The notes under the pieces are model-generated. The model worked only from the letters and a program-made list of their open reading frames with translations. It did no database searches and was not told the origin of the DNA. From Furcasterigmium furcatum (Eukaryota; Ascomycota; Sordariomycetes; Glomerellales; Plectosphaerellaceae): a stretch of DNA of 64,000 nucleotides. Position 1 is the stretch's first letter. Each line of letters begins with the position of its first letter. The position numbers were made by a program, and so were the translations under genes. The DNA is taken from the NCBI GenBank assembly GCA_001599815.1, contig BCIA01000006.1, forward strand, positions 1,614,961-1,678,960, in the 5' to 3' direction. This document shows, piece by piece, positions 34,622 through 45,372 of this stretch.

Positions 34622-35169
34622 GGTTCTTATTGGGCTCTGTATGTCATTGAAGTTGCGCGTCCATTGTCGCCCGAGTTGTGCTGGCGCGGAGAAGCCTCAA
34701 TGAGGTCGTAGGTAGCTCTTGGTGTCTGGTTGAAGGTGGATTGGTGGAAGCTTCGGTTGCAGTTGGAGATGCCTGGAAGCAGAAGCTCACGTCACAGCAG
34801 GAGCAGTTGGAGCAGTGGAGGCGGGCAAGTGGGGAGGTTGGGGCCGTCGTCATTGGCTTCAGGCCCCGTACCCCTGTAACACAGGGATCAATGAAACAAT
34901 GGCCAATCAGCAGTCGTCATGTGCATCTGGAATCGGAACACGTTCGCAGACCTCGGAGGCAATCGAACGAAACATTGAACATTCAACCACCTTCATCACC
35001 TCGACAAGTCCCGCCATACCCCCGCCAAGACGTCGAACTGCATCGAGGAACCCCAGACTCAGCGCCAGAGAGCACCCTGCTGCCCTGGACACGGCAACCG
35101 TCCACCTCCAGCAAGCACCCCCTGTGATGCGCTGAACATCATCAGTCGACGAAGCTCGGTGATCTCATC
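34622..35169. promoter_or_regulatory. Divergent promoter between the VPS3-like and CASP genes
   Basis: 548 bases separate the two start codons. No clear TATA box is visible. Because both genes act in membrane trafficking, shared control is plausible but only inferred. Confidence 0.4.
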
Positions 35170-37562
35170 ATGGCCGACATTGAAGCTCTCCAGTCGGCCC
35201 AGGCGGCTCCCACAAACCCTGTCGTCACTGCCGAGGCCGCTCCGGAGCCTAGCAACAAGTTTCAGCATGCCATCTCTGCGTGGAAGAGTAAGCTTAGGCT
35301 GCCCCCCTAGATCCAACTCGGGGACGCTTCGCTGACCACCCTGATGTCCAGCCATCGACTACTCGACCCTCATCTCGAACTTCGACAACACTGCTTCCGA
35401 GATCGTCACATACCAGCGAGACTCGACCGTCCAGAGGAAGGAGCTGGCCCAGAAGACCAAGGACTTCCGCAAGCTCGATGATGCATCCAAGCTGGCGGAG
35501 ATGAAGGGCCTCCTCAAGGGTATGCCGTCACCCCCTCGGAGAGCTTGGCAGGGATTGTCGCATCCGAGCTAACATGGCCACAGCCTACCAGGGATTCATC
35601 GACCTTCTGACGAACCACTCCAAGTCGATCAACTCGACATTCTTACAAGCCTACACATCCCTCTCCGAAGCGCCCGACCCGTACCCGCTTCTCGAAGCCT
35701 CGGTCGACTCGATGCTCGTCTCCGAGGAGACCGTGCCGAAGCTGACCGAGGAAAACCAGCACCTCCAGCGATCCGTCACCAAACTCACCTCCCAGCTCGA
35801 GACCACCGAGGCCAAGCTGCAGACCGAGAGCGTGGCGAAGAAGGAGCTCGAGACCAACCTCGAGAGCAGAGTCAAGGAGGTCGAGGCCTCGTGGACCGCA
35901 GTGCTCGACGAGAAGAAGGATAACTGGGAGGCTAAGGAGAAGGCGCTTGAGGAGAAGGTCGAGAACCAGGAGCGCCTGCTCAACGAGATCAAGGCCAGCT
36001 ACGAGGTCAACCAGCGCCTCGGCAAGACCGACGACGGCGAGGGAGGTCAGGGCGGCCACGTCTCGAATGCCGAGATCGAGATGCTGCACTCGGACCTGGA
36101 ACGCACAAGCTCGCGCCTTTCCGACATCGAGGCCAGGAACGAGCAGCTGCGCCTCGAGCTGGCCCAGGCCAAGTCGCAGGCCTCAGCGCAGGCTGCTCCG
36201 GTGCTGGAGGACGATCCTGGCTACATCCGCATGCGCTCCGAAAACTCCTCTCTAATTCGGAAGCTAGACGCCGCCAGAGTGGAGAAGGACGGCATCAAGC
36301 GAGATCTGGATGCCCGCCTGCGAAGCTTGGAGCGGGAAGTCGGCGTCCTCAAGGAGGAGAGAGACAACCTGAAGACCAAGGTGCAAAAGTGGAGCGATTA
36401 CGAGGACGTGAAGCAGGAATTGGAGGTCCTGAAGAGCATCGAGTTTGCGACGGGCGACGACGACGATGTCAAGGAGACGCCCGACGAGAACGGGTCCGCG
36501 GCGGCAAAGGCCGACGGCGAAACGCTGGAGAAGATGCTTCTCGCCCGCAACAAGAAGCTGAGCGATGAGCTGACCATCCTCCGCGTGTCCCACCAGGACC
36601 TCCAGACGAAGCTCGGCGAGCTGCAAGAGGAGCTGTCCCGGACGAACGCCGAGCTGGAGAGGTCACAGAACCTCAACGACAAGCTGGAGAACGACCTCGC
36701 GGACCTCCAGTCCGAGTCGACCAACGCCTTCCCGTCAGGGGCGTCCGTGGCCATGAGCCGATACGCGCCATCGGTGGCCCCTGGTCGCAAGGGCGGTAGG
36801 ATCTCCCCCACGTCCTCCATCATTAGCGGCATCGACCCCCGCGGTTCCCCAGGCGGCGGCGGCGGCGAGCCCATGGGCGGCGGCTCGGGAATCCTGCCCA
36901 TGGTGACGGCGCAGCGCGACCGCTTCAAGAAGAAGAACACACAGCTTGAAGGCGAGCTCTCAGACGCCCACCGCAGCGTGTCGCAGCTGCGGCAGGAGAT
37001 CGCCGCCCTGCAGAAGGACAACCTCAGCCTGTACGAGAAGACGCGGTACGTCTCGACGTACGCCCGCAGCGGGCCGTCGGGCTCGTCGTCGTCGGCCGCG
37101 TACGGCGGCAACCCGAACCCGTCGACGGTGCCGATCGGCGGGACGGGCAACCCTGGGATGGACCGGTACCAGCAGCAGTACGAGAGCAAGATCTCGCCGT
37201 TCGCGCAGTTCCGGGGCCGCGAGTCGGCGCGGGCGTACAAGCGCATGAGCCTGCCGGAGCGGGTGGTGTACACGGTGACGCGGATGGTGCTGGCGACGCG
37301 GACGAGCAGAAACCTGTTTGCGGCGTACTGCGTGGCGCTGCACCTGCTGGTGTTCCTGTCGACGTACTGGCTCATGGGGGCGGACCTGGACAGGCATAGC
37401 ATGATGGACAGCGGGGCGGCGCACGCGGCGGTCCTGGGGGGGATCGCCCAGGACGGGGAACCGGCGGTAGCCGGGGGGNAGAGGAGCGCCGAATCTTGCA
37501 TGAGGATATCTTGGACAAGGTGTATGTATGTGTGTATGATTGCGAACGGGCACTTTCGCTAG
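35170..37562 (+). CDS. COY1: Golgin CASP/COY1, coiled-coil Golgi membrane protein
   Basis: Tail-anchored golgin of intra-Golgi transport. Exons are 35170-35287, 35352-35519 and 35584-37562, joining to 754 residues. The N-terminus MADIEALQSAQAAPTNPVV is followed by FKHAISAWK-like residues and YSTLISNFDNTASEIVTYQ, typical of the family start. Most of the protein is heptad-rich coiled coil (Glu, Lys, Leu, Gln). The C-terminal CASP signature FRGRESARAYKRMSLPERVV precedes a transmembrane helix (YCVALHLLVFLSTYWLMG). An ambiguous base N at 37479 lies about 84 bp before the predicted stop, and the last 27 or so residues look unlike coding sequence. The real end may therefore differ by a small indel in the G-rich run. 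Confidence 0.92.
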
Positions 37563-37817
37563 GCGTAGAATCGTGGCTAGACAGCTGCTGTATGAGAGAA
37601 TGTGCACATTCGAGACTTTTCCTGCCGGCTCCTGTCCACCAACACAACTTACACCGGCACCAACGGTGTTGCCAGTCAACATGGGAGCACAGCACATCCA
37701 AGCTAAACATGGGGGCCATTTCCAAGAGGCATTTCGCTGTTATTTCACTGCATTACGAGGACTACTCGGCTACTTGGGGTGGACATTCTGGCCTTCGTCT
37801 TTTCGAGCGGATTATTT
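37563..37817. other. Convergent gap between the CASP and CFEM genes
   Basis: 255 bases, presumably the two 3' UTRs. Nothing else seen. Confidence 0.4.
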
Positions 37818-38462
37818 TCACTGCATCACCCCCAGGCCGGCGATTACAACCCCGATGACAGGCAGGACAGCACCAACATGCATTACTCCAGAGCCAGAGT
37901 CCGGCGCTGCAGACTCACTCGCCTGGCTGCCACTCTCCGACGCCGCGGCCGCGCTGTCCGTGGGATCTGAGTCTTGGGTCCTGGTCGCCGACGATTCCGT
38001 CGCGGCCGTCGCGGAGAGCGCGGCGTCAGCGCCGCAGACGGCCTTGACGTCAAAATCGTCGGGGTTCGGGGCGCGGTGGGATTCGCAGCCCTGGATCTGC
38101 AGCCCCATGGCTTCTGCTCATTCAGCTCGTATTAGCCGTGACCACCGGCTGCTTGAGGGGGAGGGGGAACGCACCAGGGAGGACCTCCGGCGCGCACTTC
38201 TCGGCCATGCAACAGTAGTACTGCTCGAACCTCTCGTCGCTACACATGCACCTGGGGTCGTTGTTGCAGGAGTCGCTGGGGAAGCTGGAGAGGAAGCAGC
38301 CGTTCTGTTCGCGAGGCTTGTCAGACGGGGGAGGGCTGGGAGAGGATGAGAGGATGGACGGACCTGGCAGTCTGCGTTGCTACTCTGCTCGTCGTCGTCG
38401 GACTGGGCGGAGATGGCGATGGCGCCGAGCAGGCAGAAGGCGAAGCTGGAGAGGCGGACCAT
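37818..38462 (-). CDS. CFEM-like GPI-anchored cell-surface protein
   Basis: Three exons (38364-38462, 38175-38304, 37818-38113) join in frame to 174 residues. The signal peptide is MVRLSSFAFCLLGAIAISAQ. After it come clustered cysteines in a CFEM-like spacing: DCQ-NGC, DSC, RCMC, YYCC, EKC and QGC. The CFEM fold is an extracellular cysteine-rich helical basket that can bind haem in some fungal members. A Ser/Ala/Thr-rich stretch follows, and the C-terminal hydrophobic segment VGAVLPVIGVVIAGLGVMQ fits a GPI-attachment signal. Two introns hide the gene from ORF calling: 38305-38363 and 38114-38174. The CFEM label rests on cysteine pattern alone; I am fairly sure of the secreted, anchored nature. 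Confidence 0.75.
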
Positions 38463-39912
38463 GGTGATTATTAGTATTATAGCGATAGGGTAACGGATGT
38501 GTGTTGATGATTGACGGTGAGCGAGCGACAGAGTGACGATGTAAACGAGCGGCGGTGGTGAGGCCGGAAGGGCTGGAAGTAAGATTCACGGAGTGCGGCG
38601 GAAGTTCGTATGTAAATAGAATATGGTCACGAGACGATGTTTCCTAGGTAGTATACGTGTTAGTTTCATCCAGGGCAATGTCTCCGAATACGATGCTAGA
38701 TTGGACGCCTCTGAGGTTGTTCAATGTTGGGGTTCTCGGTCATTATTGGGGGAAGCGCCGGGGCGCGATGCTGCATCTGGACCGACGATGGACCGTGCCG
38801 CGACCCCAAGCGCCGTCCGTTGGTATAAATGGGAGGTCGGCACCGCCGCCAAGACGACGAGCCTGGGCGCTGTGCCTAGCGAGCCGGCGATTCAAATGAT
38901 CGTTGGTTGATATTGTTGCCACCGATGTTGGCTTCGCCTGGGTCTGCTACGATGTGTCCCAGTACTAACAGAGCAGTCTTCCGAGGGCGGGAGATACACA
39001 GCGACAGGCCAGACTGAGAAGCTCTATGCGCCCTTGGCTGTCAGCCCCGACGGGCGCATCCTCAAGCTCTGATTATTCCTGTCAGACATGAGGTCGCCAA
39101 ATGTTTCTGAAAGACGATGAGTATAAGTCGCTAATAAAAACTGTTGAAGAATCCAGTGCCAGTGGGGATTCAAGAGGAACAGACTTGATGAGGGACCAGA
39201 CCTGGACTCAGACACAGCAGCCTGTCTCCCATAATGAGGCCTGCCGCAGTTTCGTCGCGGAACCGTCACTCAAATTCATTCAACCCGAGTTGCACATCTC
39301 ACAACCACGACAGAAGTCCAGGTGTTTGTTGTCAAGCACACTGCCTATGGCTTGCATCGGGGAGATATCAGCTGACCGTCAACCGTAGTGATACCTGACG
39401 CCTCCCATCGTCCTTCTCCACGCGACCGACGGAGATACAGAGGAAACTCCCCAGATACTCCGAGTCCCCTTGGCATTGCCGCCGCCACTCGGGCGGTTGA
39501 AAGCCCGCCCCGACCACTCAAATTCTCCGCAGACAAGCTTCTAGCTGCGGCCACGCTTCACCGGCGGCGGCTGTGATTCATCGCCGTTGGCAATACCTGC
39601 CCGTGGTTCCGCTTTTGATAGATTGCCCGCCACACCGAAGCAGCGGCGAACCCCCACCCGCTGTCAGATTCTGAGATGGATGGTGGAGGAGGAGGAGGGG
39701 GCGAGCGCTCTCTCTTCTCTCTCTCCTCTCCCTCTGTATCAAACCGTGGTTCCCCCTCCATCACGCCTTCTGCAGTGTTTTCTCAACTGCTCAATCACTC
39801 CCGTCCAGCCCGTCGTTATCTGCCCCGAGCGTCTCGTCAGATATCAGAGCCGATCATTCTGGTCCGACCGACTGAGACCATAGACGAGCCGCCCGTTGAT
39901 TAATACAGTAGC
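38463..39912. other. Divergent intergenic region upstream of the CFEM-like and MFS genes
   Basis: 1.45 kb without a supported gene. A TATAAAT occurs near 38823, but no reading frame of note follows it. CT-rich sequence near 39716-39735 probably belongs to the MFS promoter. Confidence 0.4.
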
Positions 39913-41696
39913 ATGCCTTCGATCGCGCCCAAAGAGGAACCCAAAGTCTTTCCCTATTGGCAATTAACCGTACTGGGTAAGTGAGCCGCAACAACTCCAA
40001 CTCTCTCTCTCCCTCACTCATCAACGTCCGCTCAATACTCATAACCGCCCAGCAATATGTCGCTTCTCAGAGCCCATCGCCTTCAACTCCATCATGGCAT
40101 ACTCGTATGTCATGACCATTGATCTCTTCGACGACGACGACACGGATGCATCCTTCTACAGCGGCCTCCTGGTCTCTGCCTACGCGGTCGCCGAGGCCGT
40201 GACCGCCGTCGGCTGGGGCACGCTGTCCGATCACTACGGTCGCAAGCCCGTCGTCCTCTTCGGCCTCTGCGGCGTGGCCATCTCGAGCCTCATCTTCGGC
40301 TTCGCCAAGCAGTACTGGGTTGCCCTGCTGGCGAGGCTCATCGGCGGAGCCCTGAACGGCAATGTCAGCGTGATGCAGACCATGGTGGCCGAGATGGTCA
40401 AGCATCCCGAGCATGAGCGTGAGTTCGCCGTCGGCCGTCCATCTATCTATACTGACCACCTCCGCCATCGTAGCCGCAGCATATGCCGTTCAGCCCTTCG
40501 TCTGGACGCTCGGCGGGATCATCGGTTCCGCTCTCGGGGGTTTCCTCGCCCAACCAGCTCACTTCTACCCCGATCTCTTCTCCAAGGAGGGCATCTTTGG
40601 GCAGTACCCCTACCTCCTCCCCAACCTCACTTCGGTCGTTGTCATCATCCTGGCCATCGCCCAGGGCCTCATCTTCCTGGAAGAGACCAACCCCGTCGCG
40701 AGGAGGTCTTCTACTGAGCAGCCGCCCATGGAGGAGGACAACCACAGCGAGAGGACACCCCTCCTGCGTGAGGCCGCCGTGCGGGCGTCCAGCGTCCAGA
40801 GATCCTCCATCGACGGGCCCCGGCCAATGTTTGCCGAAGAGAGCCTCCCGGTCCCGGGCACCCAGACCTTCGACCTCCGCCGCTCGTCCTTCGGGACGAT
40901 GCACTCCATCGAGATCCAGAAAGATCTCAGCGGCACGACCGAGCGCGGCCGGCCCAGGCTCCCCAAGCTCTCGCCCCCTGCCGAAGTCCCCTCGCCGACG
41001 TACACCGGTCCCGTCTACACGCGCCCGATCATCATGCTCATCATCTCCCTCGTCTTCATCGCCTACCACCAGATGGCCGCCGGCGCCCTCCTCCCCATCC
41101 ACCTCCTCGACGAGCCCCAGCAACCCCGCGGCCACCTCGACCTGATGGGCGGCTTCGGGCTCGGGCTGCACGACGTCAGCGTATTCCTCATGGTCAACGG
41201 CTTCGTCTCCCTCTTCGTGCAGGCCCTCATCTTCCCAGTCTTCCTCGCCTCCGTCGGCGTCTGGCACTCCTTCCTCTCCATGGTGACCCTCTACCCCCTC
41301 GCCTACGTCCTCATGCCCTTCCTCTCCGCCTTCCCCGACCTGCAGACGCCCGGCATCTTCGCCTCGCTCATCCTCCAGGCCTTCTTCGGAATTATTTCGG
41401 TCCCCGCCGCCCTCATCCTCCTCAAGGACGCGACCCCCTCCCCCCTCGTCCTCGGCCGCGTCAACGGCCTCGCCATGAGCGCCTGCTGCGCCGCGAGGAC
41501 CGTCTCGCCCCCCGTCGTCGGCATCCTCTACAGCGCCGGCGGGTCCGCCGTCGCCTGGTTCAGCTGCGCCGGCGTCGGCGTGCTTGGCGCGCTGCAGCTC
41601 TTCTGGGTCCCCAGGAAGCCCATCCCGGGGGTCACGTTCGCGAAGCCGAGCATCACCGCGGCGGGCGAGCACTCCGAGAGTGCCGTCGAGGCGTAG
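39913..41696 (+). CDS. Major facilitator superfamily transporter (DHA1-like, YCR023C/ZIF type)
   Basis: Membrane transporter of 550 residues from exons 39913-39976, 40053-40418 and 40474-41696. Both introns have GTAAGT/GTGAGT donors and CAG/TAG acceptors and preserve the frame. The start is MPSIAPKEEPKVFPYWQLTV. The MFS motif A between helices 2 and 3 is GTLSDHYGRKPVV, and LARLIGGALNGN follows in helix 4. A long hydrophilic loop lies between helices 6 and 7 (about 200-310, with acidic and Ser-rich segments), then the second six-helix bundle runs from PIIMLIISLVFIAYHQMAAG onward. This resembles the fungal YCR023C group and plant zinc-induced facilitators. The substrate cannot be read from sequence, and no biosynthetic genes lie beside it. 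Confidence 0.88.
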
Positions 41697-42500
41697 GCGG
41701 ACGTGCGTGAGCCTGTTGCTGTGGATATTTTGCATACTGCTCTGGGTTTTATGACGACATGATCTAATGCATCTGCTGGGAGTAGGAGATGGGGATACAT
41801 CGAGAAGATTAGTAGCATACACGCCGAGGAGGACATATTAATATCATCTCACACGCGCATCCAGGATGCAGCGAATCTGTCATCCCGACCTGCTGGTTCT
41901 CATTCTCACGCACTCGAGCCTTCTCCCTGAGTGTACCTATGACCTAGAATTGGTGAACCAACCAAACGGTCCTATCGGATGGGGCCGTTCGGTCCGTCCC
42001 GTGGTGATGCCCAAGGCGGCCAGGTGCAGTCTGCCAGCAGAGAAGCTCGGGATTGAAGCTGATAGTAGACAGACGATCTGAGGGTGCAGATGGAGCAGAA
42101 CTGACAGCTCATCTCCCAACTGCACCGACCGTCTTGCACGGCTTGGGGCCAGCCACCTTCAATGCAGCGGGCGTCTGAGGGAGGGGTCAGCGCTTGGCGA
42201 CCTCCAACCAGTCCCTAACTCCTCGAGAAGCTTCAGGCCGCATGATTCTCCCCTTCTCCCGCTCAGCTGCACGCGGAGCCCCCGGCAGAGATGGCGGGCT
42301 CGAAGGCACTCAAGTCCTTCTTCAGGCCTGTATTCAGACTCGACAAGAAGAAGAAGAAGCCTCTGGCAAACTTGACGTGGTAAAAGCCGGCCGAATCTGT
42401 CTACCTCTAGCACCAAGGTTCTTGTTCGTCACACGGTACTACCTTTCAAAGAGCAAAACATGATCTCAGGCTGATATGTATATTTCCATGGATGGTTTAC
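41697..42500. other. Convergent intergenic region
   Basis: About 0.8 kb between the MFS gene and the ornithine cyclodeaminase gene. Besides one tiny basic frame at 42291-42383, listed separately, nothing is recognised. Confidence 0.4.
42291..42383 (+). CDS. Possible 30-residue basic peptide
   Basis: ATG to TAA frame starting MAGSKALKSFFRPVFRLD, followed by a run of five lysines and a short tail. It is too short for ordinary ORF calling. No signal peptide, no homologue that I know, and no flanking promoter evidence. It could be chance, or the end of a spliced gene I cannot reconstruct. Confidence 0.15.
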   Translation: MAGSKALKSFFRPVFRLDKKKKKPLANLTW

Positions 42501-43601
42501 CTAGAAACTCTCGGTGTTCAGCCCAACTCCGTTCTTGCGCGCCAGTTTGAGCAAGCCCTGCCCTATCGCAAGGTCCATGACTCCGATGCCAACGCTCTTA
42601 TAGACGACAAATCCCGACTGCAACCACTCATTCAAGTCCAGGGTATCGTTTGATTCTTTTGCTTGCCGCATGTTTCCAATTTCGAGCATCTGGCCCGCAT
42701 CTAAACCTGCCTTTATCAGCTCGCCAGCCTCTTGCAGGCAGCCATCGGTCGTGTCAACCGCGATTTTCCCATTCCAAACTTGACTTGAGAATACCCCGGA
42801 CGAACTGACCACCTCTCGTAAGAGTTCGGGGTCGATTTCCGTCATGTCCGGCCGGTATGAGCCGATCGCCGAGATGAAGCGAGCCTTGCGCCGGGCTTGC
42901 TCTGACATGAGCCAGTCGGCCGGAAACAGCGGCGCCGTGCTCGGCGTGGTGCAGAAGATGGCATCGGCTGCTGCAACCAGCGTCTCCAGCTCAGAGCCGC
43001 CGTCAAATACCCGTAGACTGATGTGCTGGGGCCAGGCAGCTTCCGCGTTGTTGGTGAGTGCATCGACCAGCTCCTGAGCCCTCGGGACGGAGCGGTTGAC
43101 GACGGTGACAGTCCGAATATCCCGGCCTCGCAGCAACACCGCAAGGCGAATGTGCCACAGCGCTTGCTTACCCGCGCCAAAGGCGAGGATGTTCTCGGTG
43201 TTGCGTCGCAGTCTGTATAGAAGCATGGAGCCAAGGGCAGTCCGGAACGCTGTCGGCTCCGCGGCATTCAGGACACCAACTGCCTCGCCCGTCTCGTCGC
43301 AGACGGTCAACACACTCTTTAGACCAGGGGCCGGCGTCTTTCCGGGCTCCGGTGCTCTGGAGGGTCCGATCCCGACAATCTTGACGCCGATCATTTGAGA
43401 TCCGGTGGCTGGCATGAAGAGGCTGACTTGGCCGCCCGGTCGGACAACCACGCCGCGGTGAGGCTGGTACTGCCGCTCGTCTTGAGTCGAGTACTGTACG
43501 AGTGCCTGCTCCAGAGTGCCGGTAAGACTGGCAACATCCTCCTGCGATAGGCCCTGGAGGAGCCGCTTGACGTCGCCATCTGAGAGAACTGTGAAAGTCA
43601 T
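42501..43601 (-). CDS. Ornithine cyclodeaminase / mu-crystallin family enzyme
   Basis: Intronless, 366 residues, NAD(P)-dependent. The N-terminal substrate domain has the conserved lysine region IGVKIVGIGP, then NAAEPTAFRTALGSML. The Rossmann dinucleotide motif is FGAGKQALWHI (residues 141-151), with NRS after the second strand. The family covers ornithine cyclodeaminase (ornithine to proline), delta1-pyrroline-2-carboxylate reductase, ketimine reductase and others. Its neighbours are a proline racemase family enzyme and an amino-acid permease. In trans-3-hydroxyproline catabolism a racemase-family dehydratase yields pyrroline-2-carboxylate, and an OCD-family reductase turns it into proline. 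That pairing makes the reductase role attractive, but it is inferred. Confidence 0.9.
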   Translation of the reverse strand: MTFTVLSDGDVKRLLQGLSQEDVASLTGTLEQALVQYSTQDERQYQPHRGVVVRPGGQVSLFMPATGSQMIGVKIVGIGPSRAPEPGKTPAPGLKSVLTVCDETGEAVGVLNAAEPTAFRTALGSMLLYRLRRNTENILAFGAGKQALWHIRLAVLLRGRDIRTVTVVNRSVPRAQELVDALTNNAEAAWPQHISLRVFDGGSELETLVAAADAIFCTTPSTAPLFPADWLMSEQARRKARFISAIGSYRPDMTEIDPELLREVVSSSGVFSSQVWNGKIAVDTTDGCLQEAGELIKAGLDAGQMLEIGNMRQAKESNDTLDLNEWLQSGFVVYKSVGIGVMDLAIGQGLLKLARKNGVGLNTESF

Positions 43602-44313
43602 GACGCCGGTTGTTTGAGCTCGTTGTAGAGGATGGTCAGAAGCCGTGGGAAGCGGTGGCTAGGCCTAATTATGCACGACTTCCTTGCCACATCAGATCAA
43701 GTCGGGCGAGCCAATATGTATGTCCTAGTGCGACGGTCATCGGCCTTACCGACGACCAGCCGGGTGGAGGACATTCTCCTTATTCATCTCATGAGTAACA
43801 CAGGTCCGGTATCTCCAGTAGCAGTGCTTATCTTCGCAATCTGCCCCGGTATATTATAGTTTGGGAGCATGAAATGAAATCTCGCCACTTCTCCTGGGAC
43901 CAGATCAACAACGCTCGGTCAGCCCAGCGGCAAGAAGATAGTCGGATCTTAGTCGTGAGATGTCGGCCCCACTCACCGAAACTGTCCTAAGCGATCTACG
44001 GATATCGGTTGGGCCGACAGCACACGGCCACCAGTCGGGAGTACTCAACCGACCATTAGTTCGAAACTACCTCAGTAGCGGTATCTTGCCGGAGAAGGGG
44101 GTGTATCATGTCTGCAACAATAACGGAGGAAACCTCGGGTCACGCGAGCAATCGAACGACAAGACGCCACTCGTCCGCCATATCCGCTTACCAAGAACGA
44201 TCACTCATTAAATCACGATGTGGGGAGTAATGATTACCACGTGAGAACTGTTGATGCTCTAGGCTATATTGAAGTCTAGTCTATGGGCTATGGGGGGGAG
44301 GGATTCCCCTAGT
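43602..44313. promoter_or_regulatory. Upstream region of the OCD gene
   Basis: About 0.7 kb between two minus-strand genes. It contains HGATAR motifs (AGATAA on the minus strand at 43828-43833, AGATAG at 43936-43941), the core of AreA/NIT2-type nitrogen GATA sites. Such motifs arise often by chance, so regulation by nitrogen status is only suggested. Confidence 0.35.
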
Positions 44314-45372
44314 CTATCGGAGCAGGAAACCAGGATAGATGCTCTCCGTAGGATCAACGAAAAAGCTCATCTTCCCACAGAGTCTCGCTTCGCCTCGGAC
44401 AAGAGGAATACAGGCCGGAAATCCATCCACCGGGCTCTTGATCTCCTCCATGACGTGCGCCTCAAATGCAGATCCAATGATGGACCGATGTCGAAGCTTT
44501 GCGTGTCCAGGCCGTAATCTGTCTTGCGCGTGCAGAACCGCGACTCGAGCGCACGTGCCGGAGCCGCAGGGTGACCGGTCGATTTGTCCATCAGCGAACA
44601 CCGTGACATTCCTCTGCCTGACGACCGGCCCATCCCCGTTTGTCATCTTCCCGTTCAGTTCTCCGTCCTCCTCGTTGAAGAATATGACGCCGTAGCAATC
44701 GTAGAGACCGTAATGGGCTCGCTCGCCCAGCTGTGCTTTGATCTCCCGTCCAAGTGTGATGAACTTGTCAACGTTGAGAGGCTCGACCTTGAGACCGAGC
44801 TGCTCGGCGTCCACGGTGGCGTACACGGCTCCGCTAAAGGCGAGGTCGACGCTGACTTCCACTCCGCACGAAGGCAATGTGACGGGCAGTGACCTTGCTA
44901 TCTGGTAGCTGGCGACGTTGACAAAGTCGGCGTGGACTGGCTTGCTGTCGACAATGGCCATGACAGCGGCCACACGGCCTGACGGCACATCGACCACCAC
45001 GTTGACCGTTCCGTTCTTGGGGACCGCTACGAGACCTTTTGCGATGGCCCAGTACCCCAGGGCAATGGTTCCGTGACCACAAGCAGTTGAGAAGCCATCT
45101 TTGTGCCAGAACAGGACGCCAAACGCAGCGCCGGCGTCATCTGGAGGAGTGATGAAGCCGCCGTACATGTCGGCATGACCTCGAGGCTCGTGGCATAGCG
45201 ACTGTCGAAGGAGGTCCAGGGGATGCTGTGGCGTCTCGATAATGTCGCGGCGCCGTTGAGCAACGGTCGAAGACTGGGGGAGATAGCCCTCTGGCACCTT
45301 GTCGACGATACGGAACGGCTCACCGGCCGTGTGCCAGTCTTCGGTCTCAATCCAGATAGAGGAGGATGACAT
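44314..45372 (-). CDS. Proline racemase family enzyme (racemase / hydroxyproline 2-epimerase type)
   Basis: Intronless, 352 residues, cofactor-independent. Family landmarks are HTAGEPFRIV near the start, EPRGHADMYGG, the first catalytic motif STACGHGTIALG with Cys98, and the second, DRSPCGSGT with Cys269. Both catalytic cysteines are present. In known trans-3-hydroxy-L-proline dehydratases the second is replaced by Thr, so the residue pattern favours a true racemase or 2-epimerase acting on proline or hydroxyproline. The overall sequence style (YGGFITPPDDAGAAFGVLF) is nevertheless close to the dehydratase branch. It lies between the OCD gene (same strand) and a divergently transcribed amino-acid permease, suggesting use of an imported imino acid as a carbon or nitrogen source. 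Confidence 0.88.
   Translation of the reverse strand: MSSSSIWIETEDWHTAGEPFRIVDKVPEGYLPQSSTVAQRRRDIIETPQHPLDLLRQSLCHEPRGHADMYGGFITPPDDAGAAFGVLFWHKDGFSTACGHGTIALGYWAIAKGLVAVPKNGTVNVVVDVPSGRVAAVMAIVDSKPVHADFVNVASYQIARSLPVTLPSCGVEVSVDLAFSGAVYATVDAEQLGLKVEPLNVDKFITLGREIKAQLGERAHYGLYDCYGVIFFNEEDGELNGKMTNGDGPVVRQRNVTVFADGQIDRSPCGSGTCARVAVLHAQDRLRPGHAKLRHRSIIGSAFEAHVMEEIKSPVDGFPACIPLVRGEARLCGKMSFFVDPTESIYPGFLLR

Noticed and set aside
36398..37501. 367-codon antisense frame opposite CASP
   Set aside because: Ser/Arg-rich complement of coiled-coil codons and crosses the ambiguous base.
40443..41822. 459-codon antisense frame opposite the MFS gene
   Set aside because: Extremely Glu/Asp/Gly-rich, no motif, complement of membrane-helix codons.
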